Notes: generated by a model from the letters alone, not told the origin. Positions 39,301 through 50,014 are shown, counted from the stretch's first letter. The stretch is DNA of 64,000 bases from Mya arenaria (GCF_026914265.1 NC_069135.1:10576887-10640886); one strand, 5' to 3'. Made by a program: numbers and translations.

Positions 39301-40078
39301 TATATGAATAATGTTAACATTGTTTTCAGGCGTGCTAGAGTACCACGTGGCACCGGCCGTCGACTACAGCGCCGGGCTGTCATGTGGCGACGACGTGAAA
39401 ACACTAAATGGCGCCTCCGTCAAAATCACCAAAATGTTCGGTACGGTTTCCCGTCATGTCATTGATCAACGTTGTCATCCTTGAGAATACAATAGAAGCT
39501 GTTTTATTCGCCCTGAAGGGTTTTTTATTATGCACTTAATAAAAGCACAAGCTCATCGAATAAGTCACTTAAAACTAAATAAAACAGAAATCGGAGCGAA
39601 AACGGTTTTGTATAGCGATATAAGATGCATTGATGTGATAAAAGAAGGAAAAATGATCTTCTAGTATATGTAATCGCTTACTCTCTCTTGCACACAGTGG
39701 TTAGAAATTGGCTCAAGGAGAGCAATACTTGATAAGCTTATAAAGAGCTGATTTTTCTACCTTCTTTACCCTGCGCGTAGGAGTGTACTGACCATCATGA
39801 TGTTGTTGAACAGTCTCCCTATTACCAATACATACTGAACGAGTATAAATGTTTTACTCGTGACTCAGACGACCAAATTAACCCGATTACGTGTTTCAGG
39901 TCACCTGAGGGTGAATTATGCACGTGTGGTGTACGCAGACGCTTCTGTTACAAACGGCGTGATGCACGTGATCGACCGCGTGCTCTTCCCGCGTGAAATG
40001 AACGACCTCTGCGGCGATGACGTCATGGATTACGATGACGACAGCAGCGAAACGGAAGTCTTTGTTCCATTCCAGTAA
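36322..40078 (+). CDS. Secreted protein with two FAS1 (fasciclin) domains, six exons, complete
   Basis: Extracellular adhesion-type protein of the TGFBI/periostin/fasciclin family. Exons 36322-36541, 37706-37920, 38171-38357, 38538-38639, 39330-39440 and 39900-40078 join in frame with GT-AG borders into 337 residues. Start MKCLCLFAFLGVCGVLG is a signal peptide. Each domain has the FAS1 landmarks: TVFGPTDQAFAALPK, AILEYHVASGK and TNGVIHVVSGVLFPP in the first; TVFAPSDKAFARIPK, SVLEYHVAPA and TNGVMHVIDRVLFPR in the second. Both carry an N-glycosylation sequon at the same place (KNMT and KNKT). There is no membrane segment, and the C-terminus is acidic (MDYDDDSSETE). The domains have matching exon junctions before PFTVF, pointing to an internal duplication. 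AATAAA lies at 40409-40414. Introns 1 and 4 hold inverted-repeat elements. Ligand and tissue are unknown. Confidence 0.93.
36816..37133. mobile_element. GC-rich MITE in FAS1 gene intron 1
   Basis: Ends ATGCACCAGTCAGTTGTAAC and GTTACAATTGACTGGTGCAT are inverted with one mismatch. About 317 bp, much richer in G+C than its surroundings, TA-rich at the junctions. A related partial copy is at 33290-33512. Its open frames are by-products. Confidence 0.88.
37259..37345 (-). mobile_element. SINE fragment, reverse orientation
   Basis: Reverse complement holds GGGCGCATGTGAGTTTGGTT, TTGTGGTCAC and GGGTACTCCGGTTTTGG, the 3' blocks of the SINE at 50558. A smaller piece of the same blocks is at about 59146-59180. 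Confidence 0.6.
37375..37585. repeat. Degenerate ATCA/TCAA simple repeat
   Basis: Long run of AATCAATC-type words with CAAGCACT interspersed, in FAS1 gene intron 1. Confidence 0.85.
39013..39282. mobile_element. MITE in FAS1 gene intron 4
   Basis: Ends AAGGCCTAAAAAATTGTTTG and TGTATTTTTGTTTAGGCCTA are imperfect inverted copies. Both flanks carry inverted TTGGTTAGGGTTA/TAACCCGAACCAA, and inner GGTAGGGT reiterations. About 270 bp, non-coding. Confidence 0.75.
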
Positions 40079-40408
40079 ATTACTAGTGCAATATAGGTGG
40101 AGCTGTTTGTTTGACTCGTTGGGACACGGGTATATTCCATTTTGAACAATTATCACGTTTAAACATTTCTGTGGCATTATATTTTAGCAAAGCCATTTGT
40201 CATTATGGTTCAAACTTTTCTTTACTGAGTTGATTTGTTTGGTATGTTTATATTGTATGTGTGTATGAGAAATCCTTTTGCATTTACAATAAGTGAATCT
40301 CTATGCAAGACGTTTGATATTCTAATACTTTGCTCATGCTGTCTCTCGACATTGTTATACGCTGATATTGTTAGCTTTGTGTAATTTATGTATATTTCAT
40401 TCTTATAT

Positions 40409-40414
40409 AATAAA
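40409..40414 (+). terminator. Likely poly(A) signal of the FAS1 gene
   Basis: AATAAA 331 bases after the FAS1-gene stop, sense orientation, in AT-rich sequence. It is the first canonical signal after the stop that I noted. Confidence 0.45.
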
Positions 40415-41102
40415 ATTCCTGATTTCAACATTGATTTGGTATGTCCATATGAGTCTATTTGTCAAAGAACATGTAGATATGAAAAGAAAATATTCAAAAC
40501 ACTTAAAATTTGATTTTAAAATTAATACTTGTACTTTTAACTGTTTGTGTTCCAGTATCAAGATATTAAAATAGCACCAATGCTGTGTAACAATTTGACA
40601 AGCTGCCAAAATAATCGAAATAAGAGTTTTTGTTACCAGAACCATTTAAATGACCTTTCATCGTTTACATTTTACGGGCTTCCATTTAACATCGACACCG
40701 GTAAATCTATAATCAAAATAACACAATAACCATATGGATAATCATTGCATAAGACGGTCTCCGGAGGCCACAGAGAACGTGTACAAAGCCTAGGACAAAT
40801 CAAGTGAAACAGTGGAGTGCAATTACATGAACCATAATATGTTCCAAAAGTGAACTTTTCGAGTAGTAAAGGTTGTTAAACTAATTTTTCTATAAATTTA
40901 TTTCGTGGTATTCACATTTCATATTCATATTTACAGTAAAAAATCAGGAAAAGTCCAAGTTACGCTGGAATTATTTTTTTTACACTTGTACTGCAAATGA
41001 GCTTTTGCATATTTTCTGTACGAGTCGGATGGTCTTTATATTGTCATAATATATGATTGTTCAATCAGTCAATGCTGCAGTTCCGCTGTATCTGCAGTCT
41101 GT
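40415..41102. other. Convergent spacer between FAS1 and cysteine-rich genes
   Basis: AT-rich. A minus-strand AATAAA (plus 40908-40913) may end the cysteine-rich gene. No other feature seen. Confidence 0.45.
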
Positions 41103-41360
41103 CTATAGATCAATCGGCGGCATCATCCCCATGCCATGCCTTGCTGGTTCGTCTCCGGGAAGCATACCACCCTGGCATCCACATCTGGTAAAGCTCGTTA
41201 GGGTGCATTGTTGCCCAACCTGACACTGCATACCGGAGCAACATTCGAGACGCGCGCGCAGCAGCAGCACATCGATGATGTCGCCCTCTTGTCCGGTGCA
41301 GGGTCGCACCAGCAAAGACACCAACGTGACCAGGAGCAGAAGACTTACAGATCCAGTCAT
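41103..41360 (-). CDS. Small secreted cysteine-rich protein, 85 residues, function unknown
   Basis: Single coding exon. Start ATG at 41360-41358, stop TAG at 41105-41103. A strong signal peptide, MTGSVSLLLLVTLVSLLV, ends near RPCTG. The mature part is about 60 residues with six cysteines (ECCSGMQCQVGQQC, then RCGC) and a Met/Gly/Pro-rich tail ending PPIDL. I chose this start over an in-frame ATG 57 bases upstream because a clear 3' splice site (TTGCACAG) sits two bases before it and the signal peptide begins there. A 5'UTR exon with a good donor lies at about 42909-43010, so the intron holds the 41-bp minisatellite. A possible poly(A) signal is at 40908-40913 (minus strand). The CC-C-C-C-C spacing is not one I can assign. 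It could be a defence peptide, an inhibitor or a matrix peptide; I do not claim any. Confidence 0.7.
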   Translation of the reverse strand: MTGSVSLLLLVTLVSLLVRPCTGQEGDIIDVLLLRARLECCSGMQCQVGQQCTLTSFTRCGCQGGMLPGDEPARHGMGMMPPIDL

Positions 41361-42019
41361 TGCTGTGCAATAAAACAGTACCTTAAAAAATTTAAAACAT
41401 ATTTTCACCAGTGGCAAAACTTAAATTTGAAAAAATGCAACATTTTTGGTTAAAAGGTGACGTGATTACTTCTGATCAAGGGGAATTTACTACAAAGGGT
41501 ATTAAAAGTAGTTCTTAAAGTTGATGTTCACTCCTTAGTTTGCAGTGAAAATTTTAAATTGATTGTTATCTCGCTTATAAAACTCCATATTTTATTTATA
41601 AGCATAAAAGAAACAGAAATTAATTCAGATGATAAAACTTGCTGTTAATAAGAACAATATTGACATGAAAAACTACAGAATCAAGTAGTTCAAAAGTATA
41701 AACAAACACCATTCAATGGCACAGGGTCAACGCCAATGACACAGAACGGAAAAGCATACAGAGGAGTCTGCAGGTGCTATAACAGTATTTGAACAAAGTC
41801 AATTAATTCTGCGGAATGATAATTGTCCGAATGGTCACCGCATAGAGTCGGTCAAGTTTAATGTTATATAAAGCTTGATTACTGAACGAGTATTTTTTTA
41901 TTTGTAAATGTAGTTATTGTAAGGGGTCCTCACTCCTGGTCGAGGCGGAGATTCCACTGAAACTGTCTGAAACACGTATCGAACAAAAAACGTTCTTAAA
42001 ATTGGCCATAGGGTGCGTG

Positions 42020-42645
42020 TGAACATATACTATTTCCATGAAGTACTTGCTGATTTAACTGACTCATAGATTATTTCCATGAAGTACTGACTGATTTAAC
42101 TGACTAATAGATTATTTCCATGAAGTACTGACTGATTTAACTGACTCATAGATTATTTCCATGAAGTACTTGCTGATTTAACTGACTCATAGATTATTTC
42201 CATGAAGTACTTGCTGATTTAACTGACTCAAAGATTATTTCCATGAAGTACTTGCTGATTTAACTGAGTCATAGATTATTTTCATGAAGTACTTGCTGAT
42301 TTAACTGACTCAAAGATTATTTTCATGAAGTACTTGCTGATTTAACTGACTCATAGATTATTTCCATGAAGTACCGACTGATTTAACTGACTCATAGATT
42401 ATTTCCATGAAGTACTGACTGATTTAATTGACTCATAGATTATTTCCATGAAGTACTGACTGATTTAACTGACTCATAGATTATTTCCATGAAGTACTTG
42501 CTGATTTAACTGACTCATAGATTATTTCCATGAAGTACTTGCTGATTTAACTGACTCATAGATTATTTCCATGAAGTACTTGCTGATTTAACTGACTCAT
42601 AGATTATTCCCATGAAGTACTTACTGATTTAACTGAGTCACCTCA
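42020..42645. repeat. 41-bp minisatellite, about 15 copies, with AP-1-type sites
   Basis: Fifteen head-to-tail 41-bp units with few differences, each holding ATTATTTCCATGAAGTACT, then a TGATTTAAC stretch, then a unit junction. The junction reads TGACTCA or TGAGTCA in fourteen units and TGACTAA in one (about 42101). It lies inside the inferred 5'UTR intron of the cysteine-rich secreted gene. Near-identical units imply recent expansion or homogenisation. Confidence 0.95.
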
Positions 42646-42908
42646 CTGCCCGTTTGTGAAGCGGACATGTTCACGGACATATGGTACTGTCCATATTTAT
42701 TATTCACAAAAAAATATTGCTAATATATGAATAAAAATACAAAGCTTGTATAAGATTCTAAAAAAACTTTTTGGGATCCCTTCAAAAGCAAAATCACAGA
42801 CAGAACTAGATATGATTATATTTCGTTAATATATCAGATGGCTTAAATTTGTTTAAAACAACTTCTAATAAGATTCAAATGATAAATTACTAAATTAAAG
42901 GTACTCAC

Positions 42909-43010
42909 TATGTACGAGCTATCAGTTGAGCGATCCAGAGTCCGACTGCCGGTCTGTCTTGTCTATGGTTCCGACTGTACGTATTTCCGCCACCTGTCGC
43001 ATGTTTTACG
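42909..43010 (-). other. Probable 5'UTR exon of the small secreted cysteine-rich gene
   Basis: On the minus strand this GC-richer segment ends in a good donor (ATA then GTGAGTACC, boundary 42909/42908), pairing with the acceptor at 41363-41365 just before the ATG. The outer limit is a guess; an AT-rich TATA-like stretch lies at about 43125-43137. A short upstream frame starts in this exon but soon stops. Confidence 0.45.
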
Positions 43011-43867
43011 CACACAGACCTTGTATTACGTGTCGATGTGATGTAAATTCAAAAATAGAAAAAGCAACACCCTAAGTGCAATGTTCTTAGTCAGAGACCT
43101 GACAAAGAGGCCCGCATGAGTTTGAATACTATATTTAAAAAGTTAAAATCATATTCAAGTTGTCAGTCTTGGATACATATCCATCTACGGTGGCTGGGAG
43201 TAAGATTACATTGTATTATTGGTCCCAGACCGTGGTGATTACTTTAGAGGTGTTATACATGTATCATAGCAATATCTGTCGCCTCGACTTTGATATTACC
43301 TTTATAGCAAAAGAACTTGAATCCCATTACACCCTGCGCGTTTTGTTGTGTTGGTAAATGGAAAACGCTATGCCACGGTACAATCGAAGACTTTTACCTT
43401 GGCTACGAACAAAATTGAAATAGAAAAAAATGGTGGGAAAGATGAGTTTAAACCCGCCCACAGAAATTCCAGTGGTATTTAGCATATTTATTTAAAAATT
43501 GCAACGAAACGACGTGGCTCGAAAAATCGCTCTCCGTGAGGCAGCAAAATTCTAGACACTGGGACACACGTTTCACCTATCGTGGCAACTTGGCCATCTC
43601 CGGCAAGGTTCGGGGTATACCTCGTAAAAAGGCCTTAAGATATATGAGAATGTGATAAGACGGCCGGCGAGTAACTAAATTATCACATTATACAACTGGG
43701 CTCTTGATTGACTAATTACTATTATTATTTTTAATGGTTATTAGAATGACGAACGCCGTTGTTTGGGCGGGCCGGCATGATGGCGACGTCAAACTCACCG
43801 TTTATATAATTATTTTAGTTGCTAGTAGGTTTGACAAATGTTGACTGAACGTTGCATATAGGATGAG

Positions 43868-44235
43868 ATAATGGAGACATTTCTTGGAATTTCGTTTGGG
43901 GCTCCTCGGGTCAAGGTGATAGTTACTAAAATAGAAAAGTGGTTGGTTCTGAATAACTTTAGGTAGAGTTAACATATATCAACCAAACTTGGTAAATTGA
44001 AGAGTTTATGGAGACCTTTCATGGGATTGGGGCCCTTAGAATCAAGGTCATGGTCACTGTTACTAGAAATAGCTAATCATTTGATTCTAAATAACTTTAG
44101 TTATTGGTGACGTGTGGTCAAACTTGGTATGTAGAAAGTGATTATGAAAGACTTCCATGGGTTTGTGTTTCGGGCCCCTAGGATCAAGGTCAACGTCGCT
44201 GTTAATAAAAATAGAAAACAGTTTAAACTGAATCA
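43868..44235. repeat. Tandem array, three units of about 125 bp
   Basis: Blocks ATGGAGACATTTC or ATGGAGACCTTTC, TTGGGGCCCTTAG, ATCAAGGTCA, TAAAAATAGAAAA and AATAACTTTAG recur three times, eroded. Style matches the other bivalve arrays here. Open frames crossing it are spurious. Confidence 0.65.
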
Positions 44236-44951
44236 CACAACGAATACTGAAATTCTTCCGCCAATCATTGAAAACATGGTTTCGTGAACTATTTTTAAAG
44301 ATCCTTCGATCACTTCCGAGGTCGTTTGGATTGACGTTTCGTCTGTTGCATATGGGCCTTTCGTAATCGACGCACCTCATGAACGCGTCATATTAATAAC
44401 CGTCTGATTTGATCTGTATCCACGTATTTAGCATGTGCCATTCATTTACTATTGCGTTTAAGGAAGTTTAGAGGTACTAAAAGTTCATTAAGGATTTACA
44501 AGACTCGTAATACGATGACATTAAAAAAAATCTAAAAAAAACAACAACAACATATGCCAGTTCCAGATACAATATATATAGTATTACAGCAAACAAATGA
44601 TAAGTATAGAAAGGTAAAATCCAAATATAGATCAATAGCTTGTCTTGTTTCGTGTAAACAATGTAAACTTTTTTTAATATCGGGGAAAAATAATAAAATA
44701 CGCTCATATTGCATTATTTCCGACTACAAATTGTTAAAATGTATTGATTGAGCTACCCCAAATCCCTATGCAAACAATTAATGCCATATACTTTCGGTTC
44801 TGAGGGAGGATGCATGTCAAAAGTTGGGGCCCTAACATACGCCCCTTCTAACGTCAATTCCTTGATCCACCCCTGCTATACAATTTATCTATGGTATTGA
44901 TGTGGGTGGTCTATTTTATCTGATCTGCGGTTGTTCCCGTCTCTTTCTTAG
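44236..44951. other. Unassigned AT-rich stretch
   Basis: No gene recognised. A short segment near 44840-44880 (TTCCTTGATCCACCCCTG) resembles, inverted, a scrap at 35038-35055, so repeat debris is likely. Confidence 0.35.
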
Positions 44952-45333
44952 AGCGCTTTTTACTCTTGGTCATGAATGAAACGTCATAGAGCTTCGATAA
45001 GGAGATGTGACCAAAACAGCAGCAATTATGTCACCACAGTATACATATATCCAATTATTCGATTTGCTTTCATCTGCTCTATGGTATAATATAATCCTCT
45101 CCTATTGTGCTGATAATAATTATATGTGTTCACCAAAAAATCAGCGCTTTTTACTCTTGGTCATGAATGAAACGTCATAGAGCTTCGATAAGGAGATGTG
45201 ACCAAAACAGCAGCAATTATGTCACCACAGTATACATATATCCAATTATTCGATTTGCTTTCATCTGCTCTATGGTATAATATAATCCTCTCCTATTGTG
45301 CTGATAATAATTATATGTGTTCACCAAAAAATC
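44952..45333. repeat. Perfect 191-bp tandem duplication
   Basis: 44952-45142 and 45143-45333 appear identical base for base, both starting AGCGCTTTTTACTCTTGGTC and ending CACCAAAAAATC. Either a very recent duplication or an assembly duplication. Confidence 0.95.
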
Positions 45334-45482
45334 GTGGTTGAATAAAAAATTACACTTTAAAATAAAAAAGACATTTTCGCCCTTTAAACTCAATTAAACT
45401 TTAATTTTCTGCACACAAAGTTAGTATAAACCACAGAAAATCCAATATATCCACCTAAAATCGCTACAAAGTTCCATCAAAT

Positions 45483-45767
45483 TTGGCCATAATAAACACT
45501 ATTTTCAGAGCACCAAAACACAACATGGATAAAGGAAATCCCATCGGCATGGTACTCCTTGACCTACAGAAAGCATTTGATACAGAAAATCATGCTATAC
45601 TTTTGATGATACTTGAAGCCCTTGGCCTTACAGAGTCCGCTATCAGATGGTTTTCTTCCTATTTGTCCGACAGGGTGCAGATAGTTGAGGTTTCGGGAAC
45701 GTTCTTTCCCGGACCAGAGTAACATGTGGTGAGTCTCAAGGATCAATATTAGGTCCTCTCCTTTTTT
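45483..45767 (+). mobile_element. LINE reverse transcriptase, N-terminal fragment
   Basis: Reads MDKGNPIGMVLLDLQKAFDT, then SAIRWFSSYLSDRVQIVEVS, then, after one frame change near 45720, GESQGSILGPLLF. These are reverse transcriptase motifs of Jockey/CR1-like non-LTR elements. The fragment is cut at 45768 by an inverted-repeat element and resumes at 47497. Confidence 0.9.
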
Positions 45768-47279
45768 AGACTATCTGCGCATGCGCGCAGGTATTCTTAA
45801 GACCGCAAAATCCAAAGAACTACTGCTTTTCATGTCGTTTTAACCCATTTTTTTTGTCTCAATACGCTCTATGTTTAACAGATTGACGACGAAATCATAA
45901 AAAAAATAGATTAGTTGTATTGCGGGCCGAGTAGGAGTTCTTGCTTGTTCGGCTATTTCCGCGCTGTATTTCTGTACCCCGGCGTTTTATTTTTAGCAGA
46001 AAATAACTATTTTTAGATCGTTATATTTGTTGTGTTTTAATGTAGGTATATAATATAGACACTTAAATTTTTACTACATTTATTCAAGGGTATAACATGT
46101 GAGTACATTAATAGTCTGAATCCTTATGCCTCTCTGATACTTCTAGGGGTTCCACCTTGGTGCCTTAGCAGGGCGGTTACTAATTTGCATATAGAGGCGT
46201 AGCTTCTATGCTTACAACATTACAATATTTATCAGATAAATGTGGGTCAAACTAATGGAAGCTCTGGTAGGAAGGTAACATACTGATATTCACTCTGAAT
46301 TTAGCCCAAAATGTTCTAGAAATTATCACCGACCGCAAGTGTCCCATCGCCTGCAGGGTTTTTATTATAACCTGGTGTGACCCTGAAGCACGCTTATTTG
46401 TAATGTTGTATTTTTTATATTACTGTTATGAGATAAGAAACAAAAATATGATTGTCTGAAAGTCAAAATAGTTGTATCTCAGATTTCGCGTTGCTAATGC
46501 TTCAAATACTATGATTTGCCTGCTATACAATATCAAAATACTATTCATTCTATATGGTTTAGGTGTATACTTTTCTAACAAGATTTTTTTTCATTTTTTT
46601 TGGGTAATAACTTCGTTCCGTTGTATTCTTGGCATAGTTTTGGACATAAGGCTTCCAATTTATTCTAAAACACATGCCCTGATACGACAGCGAGTTATGC
46701 ATACGTTTGATGAAGCAAAGTAGTTCGGATTTAACCTGTAAAACATCTAAAGAGTGCGAAGCATTCATAACAGCACAAGTTATACACAGACACTCACATA
46801 ACACAAAATTAATCATTAACATTTATTTATCAATAAAACTTAAAAAAGCACAATCATGTTCCCATTCTAAGAACAGACTATTTCCCAATAATCTAAAAAT
46901 AGTTTCAACTACATTAACTGACCGATTTTCTAAAAAAAGTTTTTACGTACATTAACTGACCACATGTTTGTCCTCACTGCGGAAAAACGACCATCTGCAT
47001 GATAAGCTCTGCATTTTGATAAGAATTATTTCTAAAGCTGCTCGTAAATTCATTTCCCTTAATCAATTAAAACGTGTTTGTTCATAAAACTGGCTTTACG
47101 TATGATATCTAATCAAAGCACCTTTAGAAGCGATTGAAAGGGTCATGCTTTGTAACTTTAAATACATGGGGATACGTCGACTGAAGTGAATAACTGTGCA
47201 TTTCGAATGGAATTATTGCTGAAGTTGTTTGTAAAAAATGATTTTCCTTAAACAAAACGTGTATGTTCATAAAAGGAAA

Positions 47280-47366
<87 letters not shown>

Positions 47367-47496
47367 ATTTTCCTAATCCTCGCCCACTGTGGAGGCCCTC
47401 GGCACATTTTTCACTTTTATCTATGTGCCCTTCACCTATTCCCATTATAGTTCAAATACAATTTGCAACTCTCACATATTTGCCCGCAGATAGTCT
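45768..47496. mobile_element. 1.73-kb inverted-repeat element inserted in the LINE
   Basis: AGACTATCTGCG at 45768-45779 and CGCAGATAGTCT at 47485-47496 form a perfect 12-bp inverted pair, and reverse transcriptase coding flanks both sides. The interior has no recognisable transposase and includes an (AT)n run. Probably a non-autonomous DNA transposon. Confidence 0.8.
47282..47363. repeat. (TA)n microsatellite, about 41 repeats
   Basis: Uninterrupted TA dinucleotides for about 82 bp; the IY-repeat open frames across it are artefacts. Confidence 0.97.
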
Positions 47497-48061
47497 TTCA
47501 GCGCCTCGCGCTTTGATGTTATTTATGTAAACGACATGCCAACTGTGGTTAGGTATAAGCTGCTCATATGTGCTGATGATTCTGCTAGTTTAGTCTCTGG
47601 TAAACATAAAGACGATATACAGTCTACACATTTTTAGTGAGTGTCTCATTTGCAACAAACTATATCATTACACCTTGGTAAAACAGAAACTATATTATGT
47701 GGGTCAAAACAGAGGCTTAGATCTCAGAGAAATCTTACAGTCACTTGTAATGGTGTTTCCATTGAGTCTAGGGACTCGGTTAAATACAACCATTGATAAG
47801 AGTTTATCATTCGGTGTTATGGTTTTGTCTATTATCAAGAAAGCCAATGCATGATTAAAGTTTCTGTATTTCATTACCCAACATAACAAGAAGTTGCTGG
47901 TTATGTCACTTATTCAGTGCCATTTCGATTTTACCTCAACTTATTCTGTAACTCAAGAATTCAGTTTACCTACCCCGAGGTTTGGTAAGAAGTCCTTTGC
48001 TTATCGTGGTTGTTCATTGTGGAATGAGTTACCACAAGACATGAGGAAATATGTGATATAA
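47497..48061 (+). mobile_element. LINE reverse transcriptase, C-terminal part
   Basis: Continues the LINE: YVNDMPTVVRYKLLICADDS (the CADD box replacing the usual YADD), then FGVMV, KKANA, and near the end GKKSFAYRGCSLWNELPQDM, a common tail of such ORF2 proteins. Several frame breaks; inactive. Confidence 0.85.
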
Positions 48062-48394
48062 ATTTGTTATTTTTTTTATGTTATGGTACGCTGTAAATTT
48101 TGACTCCTTAGCATTACAATTCTGTGAGTTTAAGTTTAAGTATGTCATTTAGCTTGTGCAATTACATAAAAAAAATATTATTCAAATACTCATGGCCTAT
48201 TACAGGCATACAGAGTTAACAAACAAAATGCAATAATAAAATGGAATGGTGAACAATGCATACACATAACATACAAAGAATGACATGGAAATTAATCTCT
48301 ACAACACTACAAGAAGACATATGTACAATGAACAATGACAAAATAGTTTGCATGAGAAGAAAAAAAAGAAAAGAAAAAAGGAAGGTGGAGTTGG

Positions 48395-49085
48395 AACTCA
48401 ATAAAATTTATCTTTTATATTTGAACAAATATTTTTTATGAATTTAACTAATCTAATTATAGTAGAGGTGTCAGTGCTACACATTATTTTCTGGAACTTT
48501 AGTGTATTTGGATACTGACAGTAATACTTACCAATAAACTTTTTCCTATCATCACCAAAAAAAGAACATCTCAAAAGATAATGAAACTCATCACCAAGGT
48601 CTTTTATATCACATTATGTAAACTTTCGTAAAGCCCTATCAACATTCATATAACGACCACTTACAACAGGAATAAAGTTGTTTAAACATCTAAATTTACA
48701 TATCATATAAGCAAGATTCCATGAAACATTTGTAAGATACTTTTCCAACTTAAATTCTGTTTTGAATAATCTGTAGCTCATACATTTAGAAAAAGTGTTA
48801 ATGTCACTTGACCAAGTTTGCTTATACTGATCTTGCAAAGTCAATTTTACTTTACTTTTAAACATATTTACATTTATAACCGATTGAGAGAGCCAATACT
48901 TAACAATCCATGGGCAACTGTAGACGTTATTGATATGCAAATTATACATAAGTTTATAAAGAACAGCACAATATTTTATCTGCTTTTCCGGAGACTAAAG
49001 AACTCCAAAAGTTGAGCATTCTTCCCTCAATCTTAAGATTAATAGGGTAAACACCAAGTTCACCAAGAACCATAACAGTTTGATT
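48395..49085 (-). mobile_element. Antisense LINE ORF2 C-terminal fragment
   Basis: On the minus strand it reads LGELGVYPINLKIEGRMLNF, FKLEKYLTNVSWNLAYMICK, SGRYMNVDRALRKFT, a stop, and DLGDEFHYLLRCSFFGDDRK then PNTLKFQKIM. The GDEFHYLLRC block is typical of the end of mollusc non-LTR retrotransposon ORF2. A few stops; opposite in orientation to the LINE just before it. Confidence 0.75.
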
Positions 49086-49139
49086 TTATGTTTTCTTTTT
49101 AACAAACAGTCTTTCTTTAAAACTGTGATCTATTTTATA

Positions 49140-49348
49140 ATCTTAATGTGTCTTGCTATGTCAAGCTATTTTTTACCACAAGGACAACAACGGAAATAAG
49201 GGATTTATAATTCCTTTTTGTGATATTCTTTGTGTACAAAATAGTTGACATGGACTATTTTACTGGTGCTTGATGCATGTTTTAATCATGTTCTGTACTG
49301 TATAATGTAACTATGTTTTATACATTTGATACATAAATAAATCTATCT
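49140..49348 (+). mobile_element. LINE 3'-end-like tail
   Basis: Ends ACATAAATAAATCTATCTGT then CTATCT, the sort of short TCTG/TCTA tail that closes many mollusc LINEs. It may be the 3' end of the plus-strand LINE above, split by the antisense fragment. Confidence 0.4.
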
Positions 49349-49465
49349 GTCTATCTTAGTCTGTAAATGAACTCATTCCATTGTGTGAGCATTTTAAATA
49401 TTTTATGATAGCAACACAAAATTAAAGACCTCTTGCAATGAATTAAAGAGACCTTCAGTAGCTAG

Positions 49466-49625
49466 GCCACAGTTACTTGGTATTTGGACTGCATTTTTTG
49501 GCCAGTCAAGCGATTGGTCCCTAGTGTGATCTCTTGGACTGAGAATCATAAAAAAAATGTGTTTTAGTACTCTATGATACACCTAATAAACAAATAATCA
49601 ACTTTTGGTCGTTTATTTTTATACA
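49466..49625. repeat. Left arm of a long inverted repeat (partner 53590-53747)
   Basis: CACAGTTACTTGGTATTTGG, then GGCCAGTCAAGCGATTGGTC, then GTACTCTATGATACACCTAA match the reverse complement of 53590-53747 almost throughout (about 95 per cent by eye). Confidence 0.9.
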
Positions 49626-50014
49626 TCAAATATTTTGAAAAATGCAGTCCACATGCCAAGAAATCCTATCCAATTTTCGATTAAGAAGGTAACCCAGTCA
49701 TCTGCTAATAGCGAAATCATCGAAATTTAATGACCATTACGCCCAGAATGAATTGCATTGTAGCAATGAATCTGGTCAGTTTTTGGAGTAGTGCATAATT
49801 CTAAGGTTTTAACGCTTCATCTCAATTTTTATACTTCGATACTTGTCAAACATAACACAAACATTTCAATAATAGTTTATTACTGATTATAGACATGGTC
49901 TTCTGAACTTGATTAACTTATGCTAAAACTTTGATGTAATCTCCTTGACAACGGAGTATAACTCTCTAAACCAAGCATTTGAGTTATGTTTAAACATTGA
50001 AAACATCAAGTACA

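Noticed and set aside
41361-41417. Upstream ATG extending the cysteine-rich protein to 104 residues
   Set aside because: The extension precedes a strong 3' splice site and would place a hydrophilic stretch before an otherwise perfect signal peptide.
44087-44380. 97-codon minus-strand frame
   Set aside because: Mostly inside an eroded tandem array; no protein resemblance.
47248-47530. Open frames rich in IY on both strands
   Set aside because: They translate a (TA)n microsatellite.
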